DNA of 64,000 nt from Streptomyces stelliscabiei (GTDB lineage Bacteria; Actinomycetota; Actinomycetes; Streptomycetales; Streptomycetaceae): positions 1,364,001-1,428,000 of the forward strand of contig NZ_JADBGF010000001.1 of NCBI RefSeq assembly GCF_014873495.1. The letters run 5' to 3'. Shown piece after piece: positions 1 through 8,021 of the stretch (the stretch's first letter is position 1; each line of letters begins with the position of its first letter). The notes beneath the pieces were generated by a model. That model was not told where the DNA came from, searched no databases, and saw only the letters and a list, made by a program, of their open reading frames with translations. A program made the position numbers and the translations under genes.

Positions 1-51
1 AACCAGCGGCCGTACCCCCACCCCAGGGTCCGGGCCCGCCGGAGCCGGCTC

Positions 52-63
52 TTTCCCGGGAAA
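52..63. promoter_or_regulatory. 12-bp perfect palindrome upstream of pectate lyase genes
   Basis: TTTCCCGGGAAA is a perfect palindrome about 120 bases before the first pectate lyase start. It could be an operator for pectin-responsive control, but the protein that would bind it is not identifiable from the window. Confidence 0.3.
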
Positions 64-127
64 TCGCTCCACCTGCACCATCGAGATCCACGCCGCACTC
101 GTTCCGCTCGCACCCGTGGATCAGAAC

Positions 128-140
128 AACGAATTTCGTT
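128..140. promoter_or_regulatory. 13-bp palindrome in the pectate lyase promoter region
   Basis: AACGAATTTCGTT has 6-base arms around one central T, 45 bases before the pectate lyase start. It lies in an A/T-rich patch (a TATACA-like hexamer follows at 143-148) that is the best promoter candidate for the two lyase genes. An operator role is inferred from symmetry and position only. Confidence 0.4.
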
Positions 141-185
141 CATATACATAGCCCTACAGCATCTCCCCTGAAGGGACGCACCCGC

Positions 186-1163
186 ATGCGTACCGTCCCC
201 CCACGTACACAGGCGCAAAGGTCGGCTCTGGTGGCCGCGGTGGCCGCCCTGGTGACGACCGCCGCCCTCGCCCTGCCGCACTCCGCCGCCGCGGCGGAGA
301 CCTCCCCGGTCGGCTTCGGCGCCGGAACCACCGGTGGTGGCGACGCCGCCCCGGTCACGGTCTCGACGCTCGCCGCGTTCAAAGCCGCCGTCACCGGCGA
401 CACGGCCAAGGTCGTCCGCGTGAGCGGCCTGATCTCGCTGAGCGGCCAGGTGGACCTCGGTTCCCACACCACGGTGCTCGGCGTGGGTTCGTCGTCCGGG
501 TTCACCGGCGGCGGCCTGCGGATCAAGGAGCGGACGAACGTCGTCGTCCGCAACCTGAACATCAGCAAGCCGGTCGCGCCCGCCGACGGGATCACGGTCC
601 AGAAGTCCACGAAGGTGTGGATCGACCACAACTCCTTCTCCGCGGACCGCACGCACGACAAGGACCACTACGACGGCCTGCTGGACATCAACCACGGCTC
701 GGACAACGTGACGGTGTCCTGGAACACCTTCAAGGAGCACTTCAAGGGCTCACTCGTCGGCCACAGCGACAAGAACGCCTCCGAGGACACCGGGCACCTG
801 AAGGTGACGTACCACCACAACCACTTCAGCAACGTGTACTCGCGCATCCCCAGCCTGCGCTTCGGCACCGGGCACTTCTACAACAACTACGTGGACGGCG
901 CCGAGACCGCCTGCCACTCGCGCATGGGCGCCCAGATGCTCGTGGAGAACAACGTCTTCCGCAACACGGGAGTCGCGGTCACCACGAACCGCAGCAGTGA
1001 CGTGGACGGCTACGCGAACCTGCGCGGCAACGACCTCGGTGGGGCCGCCACCGAGATCTCCCGGGTGGGCGGCTTCACCGCCCCGCCCTACGGCTACACC
1101 GCCGAGCCCGCCTCCTCCGTCGTCGCCTCGGTGACGTCGGGCGCGGGCGCCGGAAAACTCTGA
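186..1163 (+). CDS. Secreted pectate lyase, polysaccharide lyase family 1
   Basis: 325 residues. The enzyme would cleave polygalacturonate by beta-elimination outside the cell, using calcium. A basic N-terminus, a hydrophobic stretch (about residues 13-30) and an Ala-rich cleavage region (HSAAAAE, near 37) form a Sec-type signal peptide. The mature part has the parallel beta-helix pattern of PL1: the vWiDH-like strand WIDHNSF, the DGLLDINHGSDNVTVSW block with conserved acidic calcium ligands, and SRIPSLRFG, which carries the conserved catalytic arginine. Length matches compact PL1 enzymes without a carbohydrate-binding module. The ATG is preceded by GAAGGGA. The PL3 gene follows after 45 bases, so co-transcription is likely. 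The assignment is from motif pattern. Confidence 0.9.
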   Translation: MRTVPPRTQAQRSALVAAVAALVTTAALALPHSAAAAETSPVGFGAGTTGGGDAAPVTVSTLAAFKAAVTGDTAKVVRVSGLISLSGQVDLGSHTTVLGVGSSSGFTGGGLRIKERTNVVVRNLNISKPVAPADGITVQKSTKVWIDHNSFSADRTHDKDHYDGLLDINHGSDNVTVSWNTFKEHFKGSLVGHSDKNASEDTGHLKVTYHHNHFSNVYSRIPSLRFGTGHFYNNYVDGAETACHSRMGAQMLVENNVFRNTGVAVTTNRSSDVDGYANLRGNDLGGAATEISRVGGFTAPPYGYTAEPASSVVASVTSGAGAGKL

Positions 1164-1208
1164 GCTCCGCCACCCCCCATCCGCTCGGACAACAGAAGGA
1201 CTCGGGAC

Positions 1209-1991
1209 ATGACTTCTGCAGCACGTCCGCGTGCCCGCACACGCGCGCTGACCGGCACGCTCGCCGCGTTCAGCCTCTCGTTTGGCATGATCATGACCAG
1301 CGGGGCCACTCCGGCGAACGCCGCCACCTGGCCGTCCGCCAACGGCAGTCAGCCGGTGTCCTCCACCATCTCGGTGTCGGGCACCAGGGACGGCGGCATG
1401 GTCCGCTACTACGGCAGCGGCGAACTGGCCGGCGACGGCCAGGAGGAGGGCCAGGACCCGATCTTCAAGCTCGCGGCCGGCGCGACCCTGAAGAACGTCA
1501 TCATCGGCGCGCCCGGCGCCGACGGCATCCACTGCGAGGGCAACTGCACACTCCAGAACGTCTGGTGGGAGGACGTCGGCGAGGACGCGGCGACCTTCCG
1601 CGGCGGCTCCACCTACACGGTGACCGGCGGCGGCGCCCGGAAGGCGGCGGACAAGGTCTTCCAGCACAACGGGCCCGGCACCCTGAACATCTCCAACTTC
1701 GCGGTCAGCGAGTTCAAGACGCTGTACCGCTCGTGCGGCGACTGCTCCACGCAGTACACCCGCAAGGTGAACCTCAACAACATCGAGGTCACCGGGACGG
1801 GCTCCACCGCGCGGCTCGTCGGCATCAACGTCAACCGGGGCGACGTGGCGACCCTGCGGAGGATCACGATCCTCAACGACGGCGGCCGCAAGGTCGTCCC
1901 GTGCCAGAAGTACAACAACAACACCGCCGTCGGTACGGGCCCCGACAGCACCAACTGCCTGTACGCCTCCTCGGACATCACCTACCGGTGA
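1209..1991 (+). CDS. Secreted pectate lyase, polysaccharide lyase family 3
   Basis: 260 residues with a signal peptide (basic start, hydrophobic core around 17-32, cleavage near PANAATWP). The rest matches compact PL3 pectate lyases: GQEEGQDPIFKLAAGATLKNVIIG, then DGIHCEGNCTLQNVWWEDVGEDA, KVFQHNGPGTL and a cysteine-rich segment (SCGDCST), typical of the disulphide-rich PL3 beta-helix. It is placed 45 bases after the PL1 gene on the same strand, with AGAAGGA upstream of the ATG. The two lyases belong to different families but act on the same polymer, so together they form a small pectin-degrading operon. A strong hairpin follows. Confidence 0.9.
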   Translation: MTSAARPRARTRALTGTLAAFSLSFGMIMTSGATPANAATWPSANGSQPVSSTISVSGTRDGGMVRYYGSGELAGDGQEEGQDPIFKLAAGATLKNVIIGAPGADGIHCEGNCTLQNVWWEDVGEDAATFRGGSTYTVTGGGARKAADKVFQHNGPGTLNISNFAVSEFKTLYRSCGDCSTQYTRKVNLNNIEVTGTGSTARLVGINVNRGDVATLRRITILNDGGRKVVPCQKYNNNTAVGTGPDSTNCLYASSDITYR

Positions 1992-2019
1992 GCCCGCTCC
2001 TCACCCAACGGTGAGTCCC

Positions 2020-2067
2020 CCGGCGGCCGGACGGAGCCACCCCCCACGGGCCCCGTCCGGCCGCCGG
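2020..2067 (+). terminator. Terminator hairpin after the pectate lyase pair
   Basis: Two 15-base arms (2020-2034 and 2053-2067) are perfectly complementary around an 18-base loop. There is no U tract, as is usual in Streptomyces. It lies 29 bases after the PL3 stop and before the oppositely oriented gene at 2156-2737. Confidence 0.75.
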
Positions 2068-2155
2068 CCATGTGCGGGACCCTCCCCCACGGACCCGATA
2101 CGGCCGCCGGGGGGTGGCCGGAGCGGTCACCGTCACCTGTCCGCCCCGACCGCTC

Positions 2156-2737
2156 TCACCAGATCTTGCGCTCCCAGAGCGGGCCGATCCGCTCCCACTC
2201 CTCGTCCCACCGGTCCATCCGCCGCCGCTCCATCCGGCCCCGGACGAGCCGGCCGCCCACGAAGGGCACGGCGGCCACGAACAGACCCGCGAGAGTGCCG
2301 ACGAGCGTGGCGCGCAGCCGGGCCTGGGCCTCACTGGCGGGCTTGGTGACCAGCAGGCCCTCGGCGTCCGTCCACACGGTGACCGGGGCGCCCAGCAGGG
2401 TGGCGGGGTCGACCCGTGCCTGTCCCTCGTGGGCGGAGCCGTCCGGGGCCGTCCAGCGGACCTTCGCCCAGACCTTCTCCGTGCCCGTGCCGCTCTGGCC
2501 GGAGGGCTCCGGCGCGTCCTCGGTGAGGACCGCGCCGACCGGCCGCCACTCGGCGCGCTGCCGGGCGAGACCGGACTCCACCGAGTCGGCGGCCATGAGG
2601 CCCATCGTCACCCCGCCGAACAGCGTCAGGGCGAAGGTGAGCAGGACGACATAGGACTCCAGCCGGTCGCTGCGGCGTCTGAGCGGGTTGCGCCGCCATC
2701 GCCACAGCCACACCTTCGGACCACGGAATGCCACCAT
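2156..2737 (-). CDS. Rv1733c-like two-helix membrane protein
   Basis: About 193 residues. The N-terminal signature RRNPLRRRSDRLES followed by a membrane helix (about residues 27-49), a soluble middle (about 55-140) and a second helix (about 143-165) with a basic, Arg-rich tail matches the actinobacterial Rv1733c family. The molecular role of that family is not established. The ATG at 2737 is chosen because GAGGGAGGG lies upstream and the family motif begins soon after; an in-frame ATG 25 codons upstream adds sequence unlike the family. It is transcribed toward the pectate lyase terminator. Confidence 0.8.
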   Translation of the reverse strand: MVAFRGPKVWLWRWRRNPLRRRSDRLESYVVLLTFALTLFGGVTMGLMAADSVESGLARQRAEWRPVGAVLTEDAPEPSGQSGTGTEKVWAKVRWTAPDGSAHEGQARVDPATLLGAPVTVWTDAEGLLVTKPASEAQARLRATLVGTLAGLFVAAVPFVGGRLVRGRMERRRMDRWDEEWERIGPLWERKIW

Positions 2738-2974
2738 CGGAGGCACCCTCCCTCGCACACGCAGGACTGCCGGACCGCTCTCCCATACGGCGGCGGCCCG
2801 CCCCCTGCTCATGCGACGTGGGTCACCCCTGCGGGGCCTGGCCGGTCCCCGGCCCGCACACCACGCCCCTCCACGCCCGCTGACCTGCGGCGAAGGCGTC
2901 TCAGGGGGTGACTGTCAGTGGCGGGGTGCAGACTGACCCATGGCTGAGACGACGATGTCCAGGAGGTGGCCGGG

Positions 2975-4060
2975 ATGGCCGAGGTACTGCTCACCGTAGG
3001 CACGCGCAAGGGGCTGTTCATCGGGCGGCGGCGCGGTGACACCTGGCAGTTCGACGAGACCCCGTACTTCAACGCGCAGGCCGTCTACGCCGTCGCCATC
3101 GACACCCGTACGGACACCCCGCGGCTCCTCGTCGGCGGCGACAGCGCCCACTGGGGCCCCTCCGTCTTCCACTCCGACGACCTCGGCCGCACCTGGACCG
3201 AGCCGGCCCGGCCGGCCGTCAAGTTCCCCCAGGACACCGGTGCCTCACTGGAGCGCGTGTGGCAGCTGCACCCGGCGGCGGCGGAGCCGGACGTGGTGTA
3301 CGCGGGCACGGAGCCGGCCGCGCTCTACCGCTCCGAGGACCGGGGGGTGAGCTTCGAGCTGGTGCGGCCGCTGTGGGAACACCCGACGCGCGACAGGTGG
3401 GTGCCGGGCGGCGGTGGCGAGGGGCTGCACACCATCCTCACCGACCGGCGCGACCCGCGCGCGATGACCGTGGCCGTCTCCACCGCCGGGGTCTTCCGCA
3501 CCGAGGACGGCGGCGCGAGCTGGTCGCCCTCCAACTCCGGCGTCTCGGCGGTGTTCCTTCCGGACCCGAACCCGGAGTTCGGGCAGTGCGTGCACAAGGT
3601 CACCCGGGACGCGGTGGCCCCCGACCGGCTGTATCTGCAGAACCACTGGGGGGTGTACCGCAGCGACGACGGGGGCGCCCACTGGGAGGACATCGGCGAG
3701 GGCCTGCCGTCCACGTTCGGGTTCGCGGCCGTCGCCCACCCGCACCGCGGGGACACCGCCTACGTGTTCCCGATCACCGCCGACGCCGACCGCGTCCCGG
3801 CCGACCGCCGCTGCCGGGTCTACCGCACGGCGGACGCGGGCAAGAGCTGGGAGCCGCTGTCGGCGGGCCTGCCGACCGAGGACCACTACGGCACGGTCCT
3901 GCGCGACGCGATGTGCACGGACGACGCGGACCCGGCGGGCGTGTACTTCGGCAACCGCAACGGCGAGGTGTACGCGTCGGCCGACGACGGCGACACCTGG
4001 CACCAGTTGATGTCGCACCTGCCGGACGTGCTGTGCGTGCGCGCGGCGGTCGTCGGCTGA
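2975..4060 (+). CDS. BNR/sialidase-like beta-propeller protein
   Basis: About 361 residues with repeated Asp-box (BNR) motifs such as SDDLGRTW, SEDRGVSF, TEDGGASW, SDDGGAHW and SADDGDTW. This pattern gives a beta-propeller like sialidase and WD40/YVTN/BNR-repeat exo-glycosidase superfamily members. No signal peptide is seen, so it should be cytoplasmic. The substrate cannot be named; propellers of this type are often annotated as exo-alpha-sialidase without proof. AGGAGG at 2961-2966 sits eight bases before ATG 2975, which decides this start over the GTG at 2966 inside that ribosome-binding site. It stands alone and ends before a strong bidirectional hairpin. Confidence 0.75.
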   Translation: MAEVLLTVGTRKGLFIGRRRGDTWQFDETPYFNAQAVYAVAIDTRTDTPRLLVGGDSAHWGPSVFHSDDLGRTWTEPARPAVKFPQDTGASLERVWQLHPAAAEPDVVYAGTEPAALYRSEDRGVSFELVRPLWEHPTRDRWVPGGGGEGLHTILTDRRDPRAMTVAVSTAGVFRTEDGGASWSPSNSGVSAVFLPDPNPEFGQCVHKVTRDAVAPDRLYLQNHWGVYRSDDGGAHWEDIGEGLPSTFGFAAVAHPHRGDTAYVFPITADADRVPADRRCRVYRTADAGKSWEPLSAGLPTEDHYGTVLRDAMCTDDADPAGVYFGNRNGEVYASADDGDTWHQLMSHLPDVLCVRAAVVG

Positions 4061-4229
4061 GCGACGGGGGGATGAAGGGACGGGGGGACGAGAAGAAGCA
4101 GTTCGGCTGGGCGAAGACCCTCGGACCGACGTGAGCACGGGACCACTCCGTGTCGTCCGGCGGCAGGCGGACCGGGCCGGGCCGGACGGGGGGTGGGAAG
4201 CGGGGCGACGGTGACCGCGCGGTCCCGGT

Positions 4230-4276
4230 ACGGGGCAGGGCCCGGACCACGTGCCGTGGTCCGGGCCCTGCCCCGT
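4230..4276. terminator. Bidirectional terminator, 22-bp perfect stem
   Basis: Arms 4230-4251 and 4255-4276 are perfectly complementary around a 3-base loop. It lies between the convergent BNR-protein gene and the small gene at 4304-4513, so it can end transcripts from both sides. Confidence 0.85.
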
Positions 4277-4303
4277 GCGGTGCCGCCCTGCGGCGGCGGT
4301 GCG

Positions 4304-4513
4304 TCAGCGTTGTGCGGTGTCGTCGCCCGTCTGCCCGGCGTCCTCGGCCGTGCCGGCCTTCTCGCGCATCTTGCGCAGCAGCTCCGCCTTCTGGTCGGCG
4401 GCGACCTGGCGGTCGAGGTTGCGGTGCGGACCGTTGTTCTGCCGCTCGGCGCGGGACAGCTTCTTGCGCTGGCCACCGCCCATGCCCACGGGGTTGTTGA
4501 TGTTCTTGCTCAT
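4304..4513 (-). CDS. Small DUF6243-like protein
   Basis: 69 residues, very hydrophilic and basic, starting MSKNINNPVGMGGGQRKKLSRAE and continuing with a predicted helix (NLDRQVAADQKAELLRKMREKAG). This GMGGGxRKxLSR start resembles short actinobacterial DUF6243 proteins, whose function is unknown. The ATG follows a GGGAGAACCC ribosome-binding region. It has no membrane segment or signal peptide. It ends into the shared hairpin at 4230-4276. I am fairly sure it is a real gene; the family name is from recall of the pattern. Confidence 0.7.
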   Translation of the reverse strand: MSKNINNPVGMGGGQRKKLSRAERQNNGPHRNLDRQVAADQKAELLRKMREKAGTAEDAGQTGDDTAQR

Positions 4514-4778
4514 GGGTTCTCCCGGAATGATGCGAAGTGGTCTACGGATTCATCGGTGGGGGACGGGCGCGGCGACGTCGAAGGACGTCAGCAGGGGCCC
4601 ATCACGCTCTCACTCGTAAATCAGCGTCTGGAAGAACATGACCATGACGTTACCCGGTTCCGTCGGGCCCGCACACCACGTTTTTCGCCGTCCGGCCTGT
4701 ACCGAGGGGTCGTGGTGAGTGTCCTCCGGCGCGGCGAGGACGGCAACTGGCGTCGCGTCGTCGACCACCCCTGTGGCG

Positions 4779-5012
4779 TCAGGCGGGCCCCGTCGGCTCA
4801 ACGGCGGCCGGCGACCGGCAGGTCACGGCGGGCCGGGCGGCTCCGAAGGACTGCCGGTAGTCCGAGGGCGTCACCCCGACGCGGAGGGTGAAGTGCCGGC
4901 GCAGATTGGCCGCCGTGCCCAGGCCGCCGAACTCGCTGACCCGCTCGATCGGCAGGTCGGTGGTCCCCAGCAGGGTCTGCGCGTGCACGAAGCGCTGGTT
5001 GAGCAGCCATGT
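4779..5012 (-). pseudogene. C-terminal remnant of an AraC/GlxA-family regulator
   Basis: Read from about 5012 downward, the frame encodes TWLLNQRFVHAQTLLGTTDLP, ERVSEFGGLGTAANLRRHF and VGVTPSDYRQSF. This is the last part of an AraC-type double helix-turn-helix domain as found in GlxA-like regulators (normally about 310-330 residues). Everything before the second helix-turn-helix is missing: the frame runs straight into the oppositely oriented imine-reductase remnant at about 5012-5018. No start codon or ribosome-binding site serves it. It cannot be a working regulator. The C-terminal tail to the stop at 4779 looks intact. Confidence 0.8.
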
Positions 5013-5017
5013 GCCGC

Positions 5018-5595
5018 CGCGTGGGCGGCCGGCGCGGGGACCACCTACCTCGACCTACCTCGACGGCGCCATCATGGCGATCCCGCCGAACACCGCCACC
5101 GACGCCGCCGTGCTGCTCCACAGCGGCCCGAAGGCGGCCTTCGACGAGCCCGAGGCGACGCTGCGCGCGCTGGGCGCCGCGGGCACCACCTACCTGGACA
5201 CCGACCACGGACTGTCCGCGCTCTACGACATGCCGCTGCTGGGCATCATGTGGGGCATCCTCGACGGCCTCCTCCAGGGTGCCGCACTGCTGGGCACCGC
5301 CGACGTGAAGGCCACCACCTTCGCCCCGCCGGCCAACACGATGATCAACGTGGTCACCGAGTACGTGACCGCGTACGCCCCGCAGATCGACGAGGGCACG
5401 TACCCGGCGGGCGACGCGACCATGACGGTCCACCAGGACGCGCTGGGACACCTCGCCGAGGAAAGCGAGACCCTCGGCATCAACGCCGAACTGCCCCGCT
5501 TCTTCAAGGCGCTCGTCGACCGCGCGGCGGCCGACCGTCATGCCGACAGCGGCCACGCGGCGCTGATCGAACAGTTCCGCAAGCCCGCCGTCTGA
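5018..5595 (+). pseudogene. C-terminal remnant of an imine reductase/reductive aminase-like dehydrogenase, frameshifted
   Basis: From 5075 the frame reads MAIPPNTATDAAVLLHSGP, then TYLDTDHGLSALYDMPLLGIMWG and later ELPRFFKALVDRAAADRHADSGHAALIEQF. This is the all-helical C-terminal dimerisation domain of NADP-dependent imine-reductase-like proteins. The N-terminal Rossmann domain (about 120 residues) is absent. Just upstream, WAAGAGTTYLD is read in one frame and TYLDGAIMA in another because a 10-base tandem duplication shifts the frame. A residual product could start at ATG 5075 but would lack the cofactor-binding domain. It starts where the AraC remnant starts on the other strand, which suggests one deletion removed both 5' ends of a divergent pair. 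Confidence 0.8.
5043..5062. repeat. 10-base tandem duplication causing a frameshift
   Basis: ACCTACCTCG occurs twice in direct succession (5043-5052, 5053-5062), and the next two bases keep the period. The protein would read TYLDGAIMA with one copy; the second copy shifts the frame by one. It lies about 30 bases from the junction of two truncated genes. Confidence 0.9.
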
Positions 5596-5624
5596 CGGAC
5601 GCGTTCCTCCCGGCCACCGGTACG

Positions 5625-5650
5625 GGTGCCCGGCTGCCTCGGCGGGCACC
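5625..5650. terminator. Weak hairpin between the imine-reductase remnant and ung
   Basis: Arms GGTGCCCG (5625-5632) and CGGGCACC (5643-5650) flank a 10-base loop, 30 bases after the remnant's stop. It is shorter than other terminators here. Apart from it, 5596-5861 shows nothing I can support. Confidence 0.35.
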
Positions 5651-5861
5651 GGTCCGGCGGGGGCTGCGGGCCGCCCGCGCCGGGACCGCACCGCTCGTCC
5701 CGTGAGGGAGGCCGAACCGGACGCCAGGACCCGACGCAACCGGGTGCGGCGGGCGACCGGATCGTCACCCGATCCTCCGCTCGACGGGCGCGGTGCCAGG
5801 AGCCCGTCCCTCCCCCGGCCGGAAGACCGACATCCTCCGAGCCACGCACGCGCACCGTGCC

Positions 5862-6539
5862 CTACGGCAGGCGCCAGTCCACGGGCTGGGCGCCCTGCTG
5901 CAGCAGCAGGTCGTTGGCCCGGCTGAACGGACGTGAACCGAAGAAACCCCGGTCGGCCGACATCGGGGACGGATGCGCGGACTCGATCGCCGGAAGCTCT
6001 CCCAGCAACGGCCGCAGATTGCGCGCGTCGCGGCCCCAGAGGATGGACACCAGCGGCTTCCCCCGCCCGGCCAGCGCCCGTATCGCCTGCTCGGTGACCT
6101 CCTCCCAGCCCTTTCCGCGGTGCGCCGCCGGCTTGCGCGGGGCCGTGGTGAGGGCCCTGTTGAGCAGCAGGACGCCCTGCTGTGCCCACGGCGTCAGATC
6201 ACCGTTCGACGGCCTGGGCAGCCCGAGGTCGGAGTGCATCTCGCGATAGATGTTCTCCAGACTGCCCGGCAGCGAACGCACCTCCGGCGAGACGGCGAAG
6301 CTCAACCCGATCGCCATGCCCGGAGTGGGATAGGGATCCTGACCGACGATCAGGACGCGGACGTCGTCGAAGGGCTGCTGGAAGGCCCGCAGGACGTTCG
6401 CCCCGGACGGCAGATAAGTCCGGCCCGCCGCTATCTCGGCCCGCAGGAAGTCCCCCATCCCGGCGATACGTTCGGCCACCGGCTCAAGGGCCTTCGCCCA
6501 GCCCGCTTCGACAAGTTCATGCAAAGGTCGTGGTGCCAC
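5862..6539 (-). CDS. ung: Uracil-DNA glycosylase, family 1
   Basis: 225 residues, the usual length for bacterial family-1 enzymes. It would remove uracil from DNA as the first step of base-excision repair in the cytoplasm. Visible motifs are GQDPYPTPG (catalytic Asp in the water-activating loop), LLLNRALT (uracil-binding Asn), and [18 protein letters not shown] (catalytic His in the DNA-intercalation loop; methionine stands where leucine is usual in HPSPLS). The GTG at 6539 gives a full-length N-terminus ([14 protein letters not shown]), although no clear ribosome-binding site precedes it. The flanking remnants have no evident connection. Streptomyces genomes often carry a second ung, so this may be one of two. 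Confidence 0.95.
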   Translation of the reverse strand: MAPRPLHELVEAGWAKALEPVAERIAGMGDFLRAEIAAGRTYLPSGANVLRAFQQPFDDVRVLIVGQDPYPTPGMAIGLSFAVSPEVRSLPGSLENIYREMHSDLGLPRPSNGDLTPWAQQGVLLLNRALTTAPRKPAAHRGKGWEEVTEQAIRALAGRGKPLVSILWGRDARNLRPLLGELPAIESAHPSPMSADRGFFGSRPFSRANDLLLQQGAQPVDWRLP

Positions 6540-6853
6540 GGCGCGTCACTCTACTGGCACACACAGACACCCCGCATACCCCGGCAGGACGCCCGCGCCG
6601 CCCGCCCCGCAGGCGCTACCCTTCGTCGTCATCCAGATCTTCGAACCGGTCGAGCAGGTCACGCCGCCGGTCACCGGGAAGGAGGGGACTTGTCGCACCC
6701 GGTGCTCGGGCCACTCCACCGCCATGGTTCTCATCCTCGGCCCACCCCGCGTCCTCTCTGCACGGACCTGACGTCATGGACGCGGCAGGGGGTGCTGCCC
6801 CTCGACAGGGTGCCGGCCCGCCGGAGCGGCGCTCCCGTGGACCGGCGACTGCC
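6540..6853. other. Intergenic region between ung and the sugar kinase
   Basis: This 314-base region separates divergent genes, so both promoters should lie here, but I see no convincing pair of promoter hexamers. On the minus strand, 6616-6714 could encode 32 residues from a GTG, ending RDLLDRFEDLDDDEG; this acidic end looks protein-like but the support is thin. Confidence 0.4.
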
Positions 6854-7828
6854 ATGACCGGCGCGCCTCCCGTCGTGCTCGCCGTGGACTCCGGCGGCTC
6901 CGGACTGCGGGCGGTCCTGGCTCGGGGCACCGAGGTGCTCGGAGAGCCGGTGGCCTCCGCGGAGCCCGTGCGGACCGGGACGCGAGGGATCGACGCCGGG
7001 CATCTGCTGGAGCGGTTGCTGCCCATGGCGCGACGGTTGATCGACGAGGCCGGGTGCGGTGGCCCGGTCGCCGTGGCCGTGGGAGCCGCCGGGTTCGCGA
7101 CGCTCGGCGAGCAGCTGCGCGCGGAGCTGCCGTCGGCGCTGACGCGCGAGTTGGGGGTGCGGCGGATCGCGCTGGTGGCCGACGCGGTCGCCGCGTACAC
7201 CGGCGCCCTCGGTGTGCGGCCGGGCGCGGTGATCGCGGCCGGCACCGGGCTGATCGCGATCGGCACGGACCTGGAGAGCTGGCGCCGGGCGGACGGCTGG
7301 GGCCATCTGCTCGGGGACTGCGGCGGCGGGGCGTGGATCGGGCGGGCCGGACTGGAGGCGGCGCTGCGGGCGTACGACGGGCGCAGCGGTGGTTCGGCGC
7401 GGCTGCTGGCGCGCGCCGAGGAGCGGTTCGGCCCGCTGGACGGACTTCCCGGTCTGCTCTACCCGAGGCCGGACCGCCCGGCGGTCCTCGCCTCCTTCGC
7501 GCCCGAGGTGGGCGTGTGCGCCGCGGACGATCCGGTGGCGGCGGACGTCCTGCGCGAGGCGGCCCGGCACATGGCCGACGCGGCGGCCGCCGTCTGCCCG
7601 GCGTCGGGCGAGCCCCGAGTGGCCCTGACCGGCGGCCTGTTCAAGCTGGGCGATCCGCTGCGCGTCCCGCTGGCGGCGGAGTTGGCGAAGCTGCTGCCGC
7701 ATGCTCCGCTGGTGCCGGCGGAGGGAGGTCCGCTGGTCGGAGCCGTACGTATCGCGGCCGCGCTGGCGGGTGAGGGTCCGGGGTTGCCGTACGACGAGCG
7801 GATGTTGTACATGGTGGCCGAAAAGTAG
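6854..7828 (+). CDS. N-acetylglucosamine kinase-type BadF/BadG/BcrA/BcrD ATPase
   Basis: About 324 residues of the ASKHA (sugar kinase/actin) fold. The phosphate-1 motif AVDSGGSGLRAVLA is near residue 10, phosphate-2 is GTGLIAIGTD (about 131), GDCGGGAWIGRAGL follows at about 154, and the adenosine motif is ALTGGLF (about 257). The family includes N-acetylglucosamine kinase and activators of dehydratases and reductases; no radical-enzyme partner or FeS cysteine pair is present, so a sugar-kinase role is more likely. ATG 6854 is chosen because the family starts a few residues before the DSGGS motif. An in-frame ATG at 6776 would add 26 low-complexity residues. Neither has a good ribosome-binding site. 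No transporter is linked. Confidence 0.8.
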   Translation: MTGAPPVVLAVDSGGSGLRAVLARGTEVLGEPVASAEPVRTGTRGIDAGHLLERLLPMARRLIDEAGCGGPVAVAVGAAGFATLGEQLRAELPSALTRELGVRRIALVADAVAAYTGALGVRPGAVIAAGTGLIAIGTDLESWRRADGWGHLLGDCGGGAWIGRAGLEAALRAYDGRSGGSARLLARAEERFGPLDGLPGLLYPRPDRPAVLASFAPEVGVCAADDPVAADVLREAARHMADAAAAVCPASGEPRVALTGGLFKLGDPLRVPLAAELAKLLPHAPLVPAEGGPLVGAVRIAAALAGEGPGLPYDERMLYMVAEK

Positions 7829-7851
7829 TCCCCGCAAAAGGGAGTAATCCA

Positions 7852-7866
7852 GCTTGTCGGACAAGC
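7852..7866. promoter_or_regulatory. 15-base palindrome upstream of the chelatase-like gene
   Basis: GCTTGTCGGACAAGC has 7-base arms around a central G, 24 bases after the kinase stop and 155 bases before the next start. The TTGTC-n-GACAA shape resembles GntR-family operators. It could also be a short transcript hairpin. Confidence 0.4.
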
Positions 7867-8021
7867 ACCACCGTTCACACCCAAGTGCGGCCCTCGGTAG
7901 ATATATGCGGTAGTGATCGACCCTGATCGGCCCGTAACTCATCAGACAAATCAGGACGGATACCGCTCACCTGCACCCTCCCCGAACAGGGGAGCCCAAG
8001 AAGCCAGTAACATGCGGCGCC

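Noticed and set aside
140..661. Minus-strand frame of 173 residues over the PL1 gene
   Set aside because: It lies inside a well-supported secreted lyase gene on the other strand and shows no family motif; an antisense shadow of high-GC coding DNA.
4610..4801. Minus-strand frame of 63 residues
   Set aside because: No ribosome-binding site or recognisable pattern, and it overlaps the AraC remnant.
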